The notes under the pieces are model-generated. The model made no database searches. It was not told the origin of the DNA and worked only from the letters and a program-made list of their open reading frames with translations. A DNA stretch of 64,000 bases, taken from positions 186,001 through 250,000 of the forward strand of contig NZ_FQZB01000011.1 in NCBI RefSeq assembly GCF_900141845.1. Reading direction: 5' to 3'. This stretch comes from Clostridium cavendishii DSM 21758. Lineage in GTDB: Bacteria; Bacillota; Clostridia; Clostridiales; Clostridiaceae. This document shows, piece by piece, positions 30,501 to 38,690 of the stretch. Position 1 is the first letter of the stretch; each line of letters opens with the position of its first letter. A program made the translations under genes and the position numbers.

Positions 30501-31987
30501 TTTGCTAATTGATTTGCCTTTTCGTTAAGTTGTTTATATGTTAATTGCTGTGAATTAAACTCTACTACAACCTTATCAGGTTTTTTAATTACCTGATCTT
30601 CAAACAATTCATTTACCATTTTCTTTGGATAATACTCAGTTGTTGAATTCCAATCATATACCTTGCATTTTCTCTCTTCTTCATTAATAAGTTTTATTTC
30701 ATTAACTTCAAGTTTTTCATCTTTTATTACCTGATTGATTATATTAATCATAGATGCATACATTGTTTTAATTTCGCCATCCGTATATTCCAAAATTTTA
30801 TAATCAAAATCCAACTCTATATTTTTATTATCTAATTCTTTAACTATAACCTGTAATGAGTAACTTTGATTTCCACAGTAATATTCTTCAACCTCTGCTT
30901 TTATACCATTTATATTACTTTCGTATTTAGAGTTATAGTAATTTACAGACATTTTAAATAAGCTGTTATAGTCATCTTTACTTAAATCTAAATCCTTAAT
31001 TAGAAAGTCATAAGGATATTTTTGATGCACTAAACAAAGTTTAAAATCCTTATTAATCCGCTTTATTAAGTCTTCAATATTTGATTCTCTATTTAATTTA
31101 AATCTAAAAGGTAAAGTACTTGTGAACATACCTATCATACTCTTTTGATTCTTGCTAGTTCTATTAAAAACTGGCGTTCCTATTACTATATCATTCTTAT
31201 ATGTACTTTTATTTATATAGATAAGTAGTATTGCTATAAAGAAAGTATTTAAAGAACACTTTTTATCAATAATAAAATTTCGAATTATATTTGATAAATC
31301 ATTATCAACATTAAAGCACTGTCTTTTTCCTTCTAAACTATTTGATGTATTGTATAAAAATTCTTCTGGCATATTATTAAATTTTTCTTTCCAAAAGTTC
31401 TTATTTTTTATAAACCTTTCTGAGCTCAAATATTCTTTTTCTTCTTCTATAAAATCTATATATGAAGAACATTCCTCTGTATCAAACTCTCTATTATTTA
31501 CAATACTTGTGTATATTTTACATATTTGGCTTTGTATTAACGTAATTCCCCATCCATCACATATAATATGATGGATTTTAAGTAGCACTCCAAATTCATT
31601 GTCACTTATTTTATATATAGCAAAATAATATAATTTACTATCATCTAAATTAAAATTTTTTTCAAATAATCCCTTTACCCATTTTTTATGTTCATTTTTA
31701 GGTTCCTCATAATTTGTAAAATTTACAAACTCTATGCTTTCATATTCAAATTTTTTAACATATTGTACCGGTTCATTGTTTCTTTCATTAAATCTTAACC
31801 TAAGCCCATCGTTATCCTTTATTATGATATTTAGAGTTTGTTCCATACATTTAACATCTATATTTTTATTTATTTTTAAACATCCACCTATATTATGTAG
31901 TTGTGAGTCTGTGTTAATTTTCTCTATATACCATATTCTCTTTTGCGGATGTGTTAATTTGTAGCAGTCTCTCTTCTTCTCATTCAT
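27503..31987 (-). CDS. NRPS: C - A (Asn) - PCP - E, N-acyl-D-Asn prodrug starter
   Basis: A single-module synthetase of 1494 aa with a GGGGA-type site. The condensation domain (~9-430) has HHIICDG at 139-145. The adenylation domain (~455-960) has an intact YTSGSTGRPKG, and its pocket residues D-L-T-K-I-G-E-V-G match the asparagine code. A PCP (LGGDS) and a C-terminal epimerisation domain follow: HHLVVDGVSWR, EFERHGREN, RTVGWFTSMYP. A starting C domain that joins a fatty acyl group to Asn, followed by epimerisation, is the layout of ClbN, XcnA and ZmaO. It is followed by the matching peptidase. I infer that it makes N-acyl-D-Asn as a protective cap removed on export. The acyl chain length cannot be read from the sequence. 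Confidence 0.94.
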   Translation of the reverse strand: MNEKKRDCYKLTHPQKRIWYIEKINTDSQLHNIGGCLKINKNIDVKCMEQTLNIIIKDNDGLRLRFNERNNEPVQYVKKFEYESIEFVNFTNYEEPKNEHKKWVKGLFEKNFNLDDSKLYYFAIYKISDNEFGVLLKIHHIICDGWGITLIQSQICKIYTSIVNNREFDTEECSSYIDFIEEEKEYLSSERFIKNKNFWKEKFNNMPEEFLYNTSNSLEGKRQCFNVDNDLSNIIRNFIIDKKCSLNTFFIAILLIYINKSTYKNDIVIGTPVFNRTSKNQKSMIGMFTSTLPFRFKLNRESNIEDLIKRINKDFKLCLVHQKYPYDFLIKDLDLSKDDYNSLFKMSVNYYNSKYESNINGIKAEVEEYYCGNQSYSLQVIVKELDNKNIELDFDYKILEYTDGEIKTMYASMINIINQVIKDEKLEVNEIKLINEEERKCKVYDWNSTTEYYPKKMVNELFEDQVIKKPDKVVVEFNSQQLTYKQLNEKANQLANYLREKEINKKSIVVIIETNSIDLIVSILAVLKAGAAYLPIDPSYPIERISYMIEDSKSNIVLTNLKIEEIIESRITVINVKDINLDIYNKENLVKTNDLDDLAYIIYTSGSTGRPKGVMIEHKGLTNYIWWANKMYLKDDNEIMALYSSISFDLTITSIFTPLISGNKIVVYDNDETEFVLYKILRENKVTVLKLTPAHLTLLKDMDNTKSNIKRFIVGGEDLKVNLAEAVYNSFGKNIEIYNEYGPTETVVGCMICKYDEEKNQGISVPIGYPVDNVQVYILDNELNAIPTGFVGELYVSGDGVARGYLNREELTKERFIENPFIEGKRMYRTGDTARYLENGTIEYVSRVDNQVKIRGHRIELGEIEKHLTENEFVKDAVVVFKENLLGNKLLNAYIVKNRQINESELNEWLLKFLPKYMVPTNFIFMDRLPLTVNGKIDYSLLPEKVDVTKEFVNYSTSSEKELVKVIEEILGVENVSMNDNYYQLGGDSIKAIQISSKLKNKGLTIKVKDILSYDSIQKIAEAIETGKETVNISQDESYGEIENTPIIEWFFNQKFENENLYNQYVLLEYNKCLDIKKVIIAVNNLVKHHDGLRINYNRKTKKLYYNDKHLNVIEAFRYIDLKEVYYDEEFKNVEYLIDKANVSFDIEDSLLFNVIMFDLEDKKQALLFIAHHLVVDGVSWRVILNDFVTILNNLEKGNEISLPMKTYSFKEWSNELITYSKKDFQNEISYWNNIYNSNFNYPIDFNKGKDIVKTSQEFKGILDADTLNSLIEGVNEIYSMNLNEVLVMALILTINSITKNDEVVIEFERHGRENIGGDIDISRTVGWFTSMYPAYFKVESNDIERNIKSIKEQLRNIPNQGFNYGTIRFLKNQIAELQNKLVRFNYLGDFDNIVNKEKLSLSSIEFGLNSDEENSLTALIDIVAMIVNKELKINVTYSKNKFNEETIQKLIDTYISTLKLIKEKCMNKDVKEFTPSDFASVDISQEDLDVLFD

Positions 31988-32112
31988 TTCAATTCCCCTT
32001 TTGAAACATTTTCTAATGCAATTAATGCTTCATTTATAATCTTACTTATATTTTCAGCATTATTATTTATAAAAAAGTATTTTTTCAAAAATGTAAATAT
32101 TAAAATATCACA

Positions 32113-32622
32113 TTAAATTCTATTTCTTTCTTCCTTATATTTATAATTATTAAGAATTCTGAAATCACTATGAATGATTTGCATAAATAAGATTAAAAAC
32201 TCTTTATTATTATAAACTTCTTCTAACATAACACCTAAATCAATTACTTCTTTTATAAACTCATCATCTGATAAAGTATGAATATTTCTTTTTTCTTTCA
32301 ATATCTAGTGCTTAATGCCCTTAGAAAAACATATACATAGACCTTCTAATGTTTTCATTATTTATTTTATAATATGACTCATAAGCTAATATTCTTCCTA
32401 TGTCATGACTATAAATTTAATATTCCTCATCTATAATTTCTATATTTATTACTTTAAAAATATTGCCTACAGCTTCTTCTAATATTTCATAAAACTTTTT
32501 GTCAAGACGGTGTCCTTTCCCCTTAAGTTCCATTGATTTTAACTGTATATATGAATTTAAATATTTTTTCATTTATAAAATACTAAACCCGCCACACCTA
32601 AATATGAACTAATAGTTTTCAT
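32113..32622 (-). pseudogene. Broken type II thioesterase (GrsT/SrfAD-like)
   Basis: A start with a GAGGT site at 32622 opens MKTISSYLGVAGLVFYK and then shifts frame. The frame from ~32570 reads KKYLNSYIQLKSMELKGKG, LDKKFYEILEEAVG, then a stop at ~32420. A further shift leads to the last open segment (62 aa, 32113-32301), containing LSDDEFIKEV, IIHSDFRILNNYKY. These match, in order, the PYAGGS start, the LPGRGxR region, the GHSMG region (here SHDIG, so the Ser is lost) and the C-terminal LPDDEF and LRADF-ENYKY motifs of NRPS editing thioesterases. At least two frameshifts and an internal stop make it non-functional. It sits between accDA and the Asn synthetase, where an editing thioesterase would be expected. 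Confidence 0.82.
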
Positions 32623-32649
32623 AGTACTTACCTCATAATTTCCTATATA

Positions 32650-34401
32650 TTATATTAAAATTCCTTTTTTTCTTAAGTTTTCAAGTCTTTTTGTCAAAAG
32701 AGTATTAATATCACTTTGCAATAGCTCTACTACTTTGTTAAATAATTTTGTTTTTATATCGTTAATCAAAACTTCTTTTTCTATATTTATACCGCTTTTT
32801 CTTTCAGCTATTATCTCATTAACAATATTCAATTTTAGTAGTTCATCTGCTGTTAGTTTAAGATATTCAGCAATCTCTTTAGCTCTACTTGAATCCCTAA
32901 ATAATATGGAAGCACACCCCTCTGGAGAAATGATTGAATAAATTGAATTTTCCAACATAAACATCCAATCAGCCACTCCAATAGCCAAAGCTCCACCACT
33001 TCCTCCTTCACCTGTAATTATTGAAATTATTGGAACTGCTAATTTTGTAAACTCTTTTATACAATTAGCAATAGCAGATGCTTGTCCCATTTTTTCCGCT
33101 TCTATTCCACCATCTGCACCTGGAGTATCAATAAAACACACTACTGGTATTCCAAACTTTTCAGATAATTTCGCTACCCTAATAACCTTTCTATATCCTT
33201 CTGGTTTAATCATACCAAAGTTTCTAATTATATTTTCATCTAAATTCTTACCTTTTGCACTTAATATAGCTGTAACAGGAATTCCATTAACAGTTCCTAT
33301 ACCCGTAACAATAGATTTATCATCCATGGAAATTCTATCTCCATGCAATTCAATAAAATTATCAAATATATTATTTTTATAATCTTCAAAATTAGGTCTA
33401 TTAGGGCTTCTAGCTAATTTAACTCTTTCCCATGCACTTATATTTATAAGTGCATTATTGCTTATATTTTTATCTTCACTTACCTCAACAGTAAGTTTAC
33501 TTTTGTTATCTCTGACGCTCTCAATGTATACCTCAATAATATCTGCTATTGTATTTCTTAATTTTCTCCTTTCGCATAAAATATCAACATGACCACTTTC
33601 TAAGTGAAATTCAGATGTCTGAAAATCACTTATAGTATTATTAAAGTTTTTACTCACTCTTTTTCCTGCAAATCCTATCGTTGCATTTGGCTCTGCTATA
33701 ATAACATCTGCAATAGATGCAAAGCTTGCCATTACTCCTCCTGTAGTTGGATCAGTTAATATACTTATATACATCAATCCTTTACGATTATGATCTTCTA
33801 TAGCTGAAACAACCTTAGCCATTTGATAAAGTGATATAATTCCTTCTTGCATTCTAGCTCCTCCCGAAGCTGAAAAAATCACAATAGGTTTATCTTCTTT
33901 TGTAGCTCTTTCTATCATTCTAGTTAGCCTCTCTCCAACTGCTGCCCCCATACTTCCCATAATAAATCTGTAATCCATTACACCAAAATAAACTTCATTA
34001 TCAAGAATTTTACCTTTACCTGTTATAACAGCTTCATTAATATCCAATTCTTCTTTAAGCTTTTTCAATTTATTATCATAACCAGGAAATCCGATTAAAT
34101 TTCTGCTAATTATATCTTCATCAAATAAAACTAACTCTTTTTTATCAAATATCAGATTTATTCTTTCTACAGCATTCATCCTAAAATGGTAATTACAGTG
34201 ATTGCATACTTTATTATTTTTAATTAATTGCAAATAATTGAATTTTTTATTGCAATTAGGACAATTAATTGAATTATGATTGACTTCTTTATCTAATTGA
34301 ACTGTTGAAGTATTTTGTTCTTTAGATGCAGAACTAACTGAAAACTCTCTTAGCCCTAAATATTTTTTCCGATTATTTATTATTTGAAACCATTCACTCA
34401 T
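32650..34401 (-). CDS. accDA: Acetyl-CoA carboxylase carboxyltransferase, fused beta-alpha (AccD-AccA)
   Basis: A 583-aa single protein joining the two subunits that are separate in most bacteria. The N-terminal half (~1-290) is AccD-like, with a four-Cys zinc finger (CPNCNKKF and CNHCNYHF) and SASGGARMQEG. The C-terminal half (~320-583) is AccA-like, with FIDTPGADGGIEAE, GEGGSGGALAIG and ISPEGCASILF. The normally conserved GAYPG reads GADGG here. It transfers carboxyl from biotin to acetyl-CoA, giving malonyl-CoA. It is the third gene of accB-accC-accDA and is followed at once by the broken thioesterase and the Asn synthetase, so malonyl-CoA supply to the cluster is likely. The absence of fabZ and other fab genes argues against a standard fatty-acid operon. 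Confidence 0.93.
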   Translation of the reverse strand: MSEWFQIINNRKKYLGLREFSVSSASKEQNTSTVQLDKEVNHNSINCPNCNKKFNYLQLIKNNKVCNHCNYHFRMNAVERINLIFDKKELVLFDEDIISRNLIGFPGYDNKLKKLKEELDINEAVITGKGKILDNEVYFGVMDYRFIMGSMGAAVGERLTRMIERATKEDKPIVIFSASGGARMQEGIISLYQMAKVVSAIEDHNRKGLMYISILTDPTTGGVMASFASIADVIIAEPNATIGFAGKRVSKNFNNTISDFQTSEFHLESGHVDILCERRKLRNTIADIIEVYIESVRDNKSKLTVEVSEDKNISNNALINISAWERVKLARSPNRPNFEDYKNNIFDNFIELHGDRISMDDKSIVTGIGTVNGIPVTAILSAKGKNLDENIIRNFGMIKPEGYRKVIRVAKLSEKFGIPVVCFIDTPGADGGIEAEKMGQASAIANCIKEFTKLAVPIISIITGEGGSGGALAIGVADWMFMLENSIYSIISPEGCASILFRDSSRAKEIAEYLKLTADELLKLNIVNEIIAERKSGINIEKEVLINDIKTKLFNKVVELLQSDINTLLTKRLENLRKKGILI

Positions 34402-34426
34402 TTAATTTCCCACCTACTGTGATATT

Positions 34427-35770
34427 TTAATTATTTATTAAATCATTTAGAATAGAAGTATTATGTCTATCCATTAGAAATTGCTCATTATTAAGCATTT
34501 TAAGTAAAAATTCAATATTAGTCTCTACTCCATCAATAATAAATTCACAAAGACCTCTCTTCATCTTTCTAATACATTCTTCTCTATTATTTCCATAAAC
34601 AATTAGTTTTGCGATATTTGAATCATATAACGGAGAAATTCTCATTCCTGTATATATTGATGAATCCACTCGAATTCCATTACCACCAGGAATATTTAAA
34701 TTTTTTATTATACCAGCACTTGCAGAAAAGTTTTTTTTCGGTTGTTCTGCATTAATTCTGCACTCCATTGAATGACCTCTAAAAATGATATCCTCTTGCT
34801 TATATTCAAATCTTTTACCGCATGAAATCTTTATCTGCTCTTTTACTATATCCATATTACATACAAGTTCAGTTACAGAGTGCTCCACCTGGAGTCTGGT
34901 GTTCATTTCCATAAAATATATGTTTTTATATTTATCAACTAAAAATTCTATGGTACCTGCATTTACATAATTACATTTTAATGCAATTTCCTTAGAAAAG
35001 TCATATATCTTACTTCTAAGTTCATCATTCAATATAGTGGCTGGAGATTCTTCAATCACTTTTTGGTTTTTCCTCTGCATACTGCAATCACGTTCACCTA
35101 AAATTAGTATATTTTTATATTCATCTGCTAAAATCTGAACTTCTATATGTCTTGGTTCACTAATATATTTCTCAATATAAGTCTCATTATCATTAAATGA
35201 CCTTTTAACTTCCTTTCCACAAAGGACAAAATTACTCTCAAATTCTCCCTCATTGTATACTTTCCTGATTCCTCTTCCTCCTCCACCATTTGTAGCCTTA
35301 ATAATTACTGGATATCCAATCCCTCCTGCTAAAATCTTTGCTTTATCTTTATCAACTACCACTTCTTCTGCTCCAGGAATTATTGGTATTCCTAAGTTTT
35401 TTACATAAGTTTTTGCATTTATCTTATTTCCCATTAATTTAATTACATCTGATGAAGGCCCTATGAATTTTATATGGTTCTCCAAACACATCCTAGCAAA
35501 TTCGTAGTTTTCTGCTAAGAAACCATAACCCGGATGTATTGCATCTACTTCATAAGCTTTAGCTACTTCAATTATTCTACCTATATTCAAATAACTTTCA
35601 CTTGCATTTGCCGGCCCAATACAAATAGCTTTATCAGCAATCTTTACATGCATACCATCCTTATCCTTAGTGGAATATATAGCTACAGTTTCAATTCCCA
35701 TCTCTAGGCAAGTTCTAATTATTCTTACTGCAACCTCGCCTCTATTAGCTATCAAAATACGCCTAAACAT
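34427..35770 (-). CDS. accC: Biotin carboxylase subunit of acetyl-CoA carboxylase
   Basis: A 447-aa ATP-grasp enzyme of normal AccC length. It shows FRRILIANRGEVAVRIIR at the N-terminus, HPGYGFLAEN, the glycine-rich ATP loop KATNGGGGRGIR, FMEMNTRLQVEH and the RINAE motif. It carboxylates the biotin on AccB using bicarbonate and ATP. Its start overlaps the end of accB by 8 bp, and accDA follows after 26 bp. I infer service to the biosynthetic cluster from the position, although it could also feed fatty-acid synthesis. Confidence 0.96.
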   Translation of the reverse strand: MFRRILIANRGEVAVRIIRTCLEMGIETVAIYSTKDKDGMHVKIADKAICIGPANASESYLNIGRIIEVAKAYEVDAIHPGYGFLAENYEFARMCLENHIKFIGPSSDVIKLMGNKINAKTYVKNLGIPIIPGAEEVVVDKDKAKILAGGIGYPVIIKATNGGGGRGIRKVYNEGEFESNFVLCGKEVKRSFNDNETYIEKYISEPRHIEVQILADEYKNILILGERDCSMQRKNQKVIEESPATILNDELRSKIYDFSKEIALKCNYVNAGTIEFLVDKYKNIYFMEMNTRLQVEHSVTELVCNMDIVKEQIKISCGKRFEYKQEDIIFRGHSMECRINAEQPKKNFSASAGIIKNLNIPGGNGIRVDSSIYTGMRISPLYDSNIAKLIVYGNNREECIRKMKRGLCEFIIDGVETNIEFLLKMLNNEQFLMDRHNTSILNDLINN

Positions 35771-36188
35771 CTTCTTCCTTACTTTCCTTTATTATAAATA
35801 ATGGTTGATTATATTCAACAAATTCATTGTCTTTGATTAAAACTTCAGTAATAAGGCCATTTTTATTGCAAGTAATTTCATTTAACATTTTCATAGCCTC
35901 GACAATACATAAAACTTCTCCCTCTTTAACTTCATCCCCAACAGCATAATTCTTACATTTTGCTTTGTTTTCCAAAATCCTTACATTACCAACTAATGGT
36001 GATTTGATTATATATTTCTCATTAATGTTAACGTCTTCATCATCGGCAAGATTTACCTTTTTTACATTAGTAAAGCTATTTTTATAATCTTCAATTCTCA
36101 ATTTGAAATTGTCGCTTTCTACATAAATATTAAGGAGTTCATATTGTTTAAATAACTTTATAATTTGTTCTATTTTTTCAATCTCCAA
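35763..36188 (-). CDS. accB: Biotin carboxyl carrier protein of acetyl-CoA carboxylase
   Basis: A ~141-aa BCCP. The best start is a TTG at 36188, because GGAGGTG lies six bases upstream. An earlier TTG at 36209 would put that site inside the coding region. The N-terminal part is variable. The C-terminal biotinyl domain has the target Lys in EAMKM (VEAMKMLNEI) and the usual SPLVGNV and VEYNQPLF flanks. It is the first gene of the accB-accC-accDA set. The ~250 bp upstream hold no gene and separate it from the broken PPTase. Confidence 0.92.
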   Translation of the reverse strand: MEIEKIEQIIKLFKQYELLNIYVESDNFKLRIEDYKNSFTNVKKVNLADDEDVNINEKYIIKSPLVGNVRILENKAKCKNYAVGDEVKEGEVLCIVEAMKMLNEITCNKNGLITEVLIKDNEFVEYNQPLFIIKESKEEDV

Positions 36189-36442
36189 TCTAGTCACCTC
36201 CAAAAACAATTTTACTTATAAATATTATTAAAAAATTGTCTTCTATATTCATTCTAAAATATTCATCAATTAAACTTTTTTACTCTATGCTTATCATATT
36301 ACTAAAAATTTTATTATCAAACGAACATACTGCTACTTTATAAACCGACTCTATGTCAAAGTCTGCGCCTTATATTCCTTATTCCTAATCACTTTAATAC
36401 CTTCATATTTATTAAATTCAATACAAAATGAATTTAATTGCA

Positions 36443-36790
36443 TTATAATTCTTGTCCACAACATTTAATATAACACTCTTTTAATGTCCATATTTCATAA
36501 AACTTATATAATTGAAAATTCAAGTCTTGATTGACAATAGTATCAACCTCCTTTGCTGTAAAGAACTTCTTAATTATCTCTTCGTACTCAATATGTTTTA
36601 CATCTTAGATATCAATTCCTATAGTTTTATTATTAACAGCGTATAATACATAATCTCAAGAATTGGATATGTTAAAACTAAATTTTTAATAATCTTTTAA
36701 ATAAGGCTTACCATATTGATTTTGTTTGAATTTTATATGTCCATTATTAATTTTAAACTTTTCAATTATTATTGAGCTTATTATATTTCA
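36443..36790 (-). pseudogene. Broken Sfp-type phosphopantetheinyl transferase
   Basis: One minus-strand frame reads YGKPYLKDY, FSFNISNS, stop, DYVLYAVNNKTIGIDI, stop, VKHIEYEEIIKKFFTAKEV, FYEIWTLKECYIKCCGQEL, stop at 36443. These are the ordered PPTase motifs (FNISHSGD, GIDIE, FYELWTLKESYIK) with at least two internal stops. The N-terminal and C-terminal ends are missing. It is not a copy of the intact PPTase at 18062-18754, because residues differ throughout. It suggests either an older cluster PPTase replaced by the present one, or a fused second cluster. Confidence 0.82.
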
Positions 36791-37410
36791 TATTTTTACA
36801 GTATTTTCGCAAAACTTACTATTAATTCAATTATACTACATTTTTCGTTTTTTTCAACCAATATTGGAAAATACAAGCATATAAAGTTGTTTTATAATTA
36901 TTCAAATCTTAAACAATTTGAACTTATATAAAAATATTATTTCCCACAAAACTTTTTTATTGTAACCCATTACCAATTTTCATATAATATATCTTATAAA
37001 TATTAATGATAATATAGTGATATCCATAAGCCTCAAAAAGAAAAAATAAAAGTTTAAAACCTAAATCAAATAAAAAACTAAACTATACCATTAAAACACT
37101 TTGATTAAATACTAATATTAATGAAGTTATAATGCATGATGTTGATAAATTATATATATTGAAAATTCTTAAAGGCTATAGCCAATCCAAGATATATTAT
37201 TAGCTAAGTAATTTATATACTAGAAATAAGATTTAAAGTTATTGAACCTAAATCTGAAGCAAAAAAGACTTCCGTTAAATACAGAAATCTTCTTGTTAAT
37301 ATTAGCCATATATTTTCAATTTATAATTACCTCTTCTTAAGTTATTGCCATATTAAACATTTTAATGTTATAACAACTTTTCATTTTTATAGATAATTCA
37401 TTATTAATAT
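36791..37410. other. Non-coding stretch between broken PPTase and BtrH-like gene
   Basis: No intact gene is visible in these ~620 bases. The segment 37135-37320 contains short open frames in two plus-strand phases and carries the 19-base sequence shared with 16490-16508. It may be decayed mobile DNA. The rest is very AT-rich. Confidence 0.45.
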
Positions 37411-38484
37411 TTATTTAGTTTTATTTATCAAGTAATCTTCTAGTATTATCTTAACCTCATCCATAATTCCCCTTTCCTTAAGAATTAAAAATGTGATTCT
37501 TTCCTTTATTTTAAAAAAGTAATTCTCATCTCTTATAAACCAAAATTTGATATATATATTTTTAATTAATTGAGATTCCTTAACTATTAACTTATATTTA
37601 TCTATAATATCTTTTGAAATTATATTTTTATTAAATAAGTAATTTAATTTTTTCATAATTAAATTTTTATGCTCATAAATAAAATATATATCATTTACTA
37701 ATAACTCTTCTACATTTTTATATTTTTCAATAAGTTTCTCTATTTTAATATATGCCTCTATCCCAAACTTAAAAGTATTAAATCCTTCAAATTTTAATAT
37801 CTTATTTGGCACATTTGATAAACAATATTCAAGTAAATCTTCCACAATTTTTGTTTCTTCGATAATTTCAATAAAGTCTTCTTTTATTTTTATTAGTGTT
37901 AATTTAGCATTTTTATTATGTGAAAATACTGCTTTAATAATTTCATTAAAACTTATTTCAGTTTTATTTAATATTTGATTTTCATCATATCCTGCTATTA
38001 TAAATATTTCTTTTATTAAATCATATCCAATTATTAAAGAGTTATGTATAAAATTAAACTTACCACTAGCTCTTCTATGCGGAACAAAAAATTCATTTAA
38101 ATTTAAGTCAATATAATTTTCATTATAAATTGAATTAATTAATGTATTAATTAATTGTTCTTCTTTTATATTTTTTTCACTTATATAAAAACAGTCCCAT
38201 TCACGATATCCACATTCATAATATTGTAAGTTTTCCCCACAAAAAACATTTGTAAATTTATTTAATAAAACATTTTCTCCATAATTAGTATTTGAAAATA
38301 TAATACCAATTGGATATGCATAATATTGATAACTTCTTAATAAAATTTTGGTATCAAACTCTAACATTTTTTTTTTATTTTTCTGAAATTGATTCTCGTA
38401 ACTAATAACTTTCGCCCCCTTGCATTTAATAATATTAAACTCGTTATTGGCACTCAAATAAAAGAAACTAACTTTAAAACACAT
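37411..38484 (-). CDS. BtrH N-terminal-like protein of unknown function
   Basis: 357 aa, no signal peptide and no membrane segment. The first half resembles a family of ~350-aa proteins found beside NRPS and peptide clusters of Bacillus, Paenibacillus and Clostridium, related to the N-terminal domain of butirosin BtrH. Points of likeness are SYQYYAYPIGIIFSNTNYG near the N-terminus, DLNLNEFFVPHRRASGKFNF, HNSLIIGYD and IAGYDENQILNKTEISF. BtrH itself is an acyltransferase with a papain-like fold. What these relatives do is unknown. No good ribosome site precedes the ATG at 38484, so the true start is uncertain and the N-terminus could be damaged. The family call is from recalled motif likeness, not a search. 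Confidence 0.7.
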   Translation of the reverse strand: MCFKVSFFYLSANNEFNIIKCKGAKVISYENQFQKNKKKMLEFDTKILLRSYQYYAYPIGIIFSNTNYGENVLLNKFTNVFCGENLQYYECGYREWDCFYISEKNIKEEQLINTLINSIYNENYIDLNLNEFFVPHRRASGKFNFIHNSLIIGYDLIKEIFIIAGYDENQILNKTEISFNEIIKAVFSHNKNAKLTLIKIKEDFIEIIEETKIVEDLLEYCLSNVPNKILKFEGFNTFKFGIEAYIKIEKLIEKYKNVEELLVNDIYFIYEHKNLIMKKLNYLFNKNIISKDIIDKYKLIVKESQLIKNIYIKFWFIRDENYFFKIKERITFLILKERGIMDEVKIILEDYLINKTK

Positions 38485-38690
38485 AATATTATAATTTTAA
38501 AAAAATTTATTCTTATATACAGTAACCATCTTTGAATTTACTTTATTTTTCACCTAAAGTATTTTATTTGATTATAAACCTTATTTTACTAAATGAAGTT
38601 ATAAAATTCAACAATATTTTAATATCTTTTTAATTATCAAAATTACAATTATCACCAGTAGTTATTTACCGATTATAATAGAATACATTT

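Noticed and set aside
32113..32301. 62-aa open frame as a stand-alone small gene
   Set aside because: It matches only the C-terminal part of type II thioesterases, and the rest of the gene lies upstream in broken frames, so it is part of a pseudogene.
37135..37320. A small plus-strand gene between the broken PPTase and the BtrH-like gene
   Set aside because: Frames are interrupted by stops and no start with a ribosome site is present. Treated as non-coding or decayed DNA.
1..38484. Calling the cluster zwittermicin or colibactin itself
   Set aside because: A Thr module, the dead A domain and the acc/car genes do not fit zwittermicin. Colibactin cyclopropane-unit genes and the ClbS resistance protein are not seen, so only shared subpathways are claimed.
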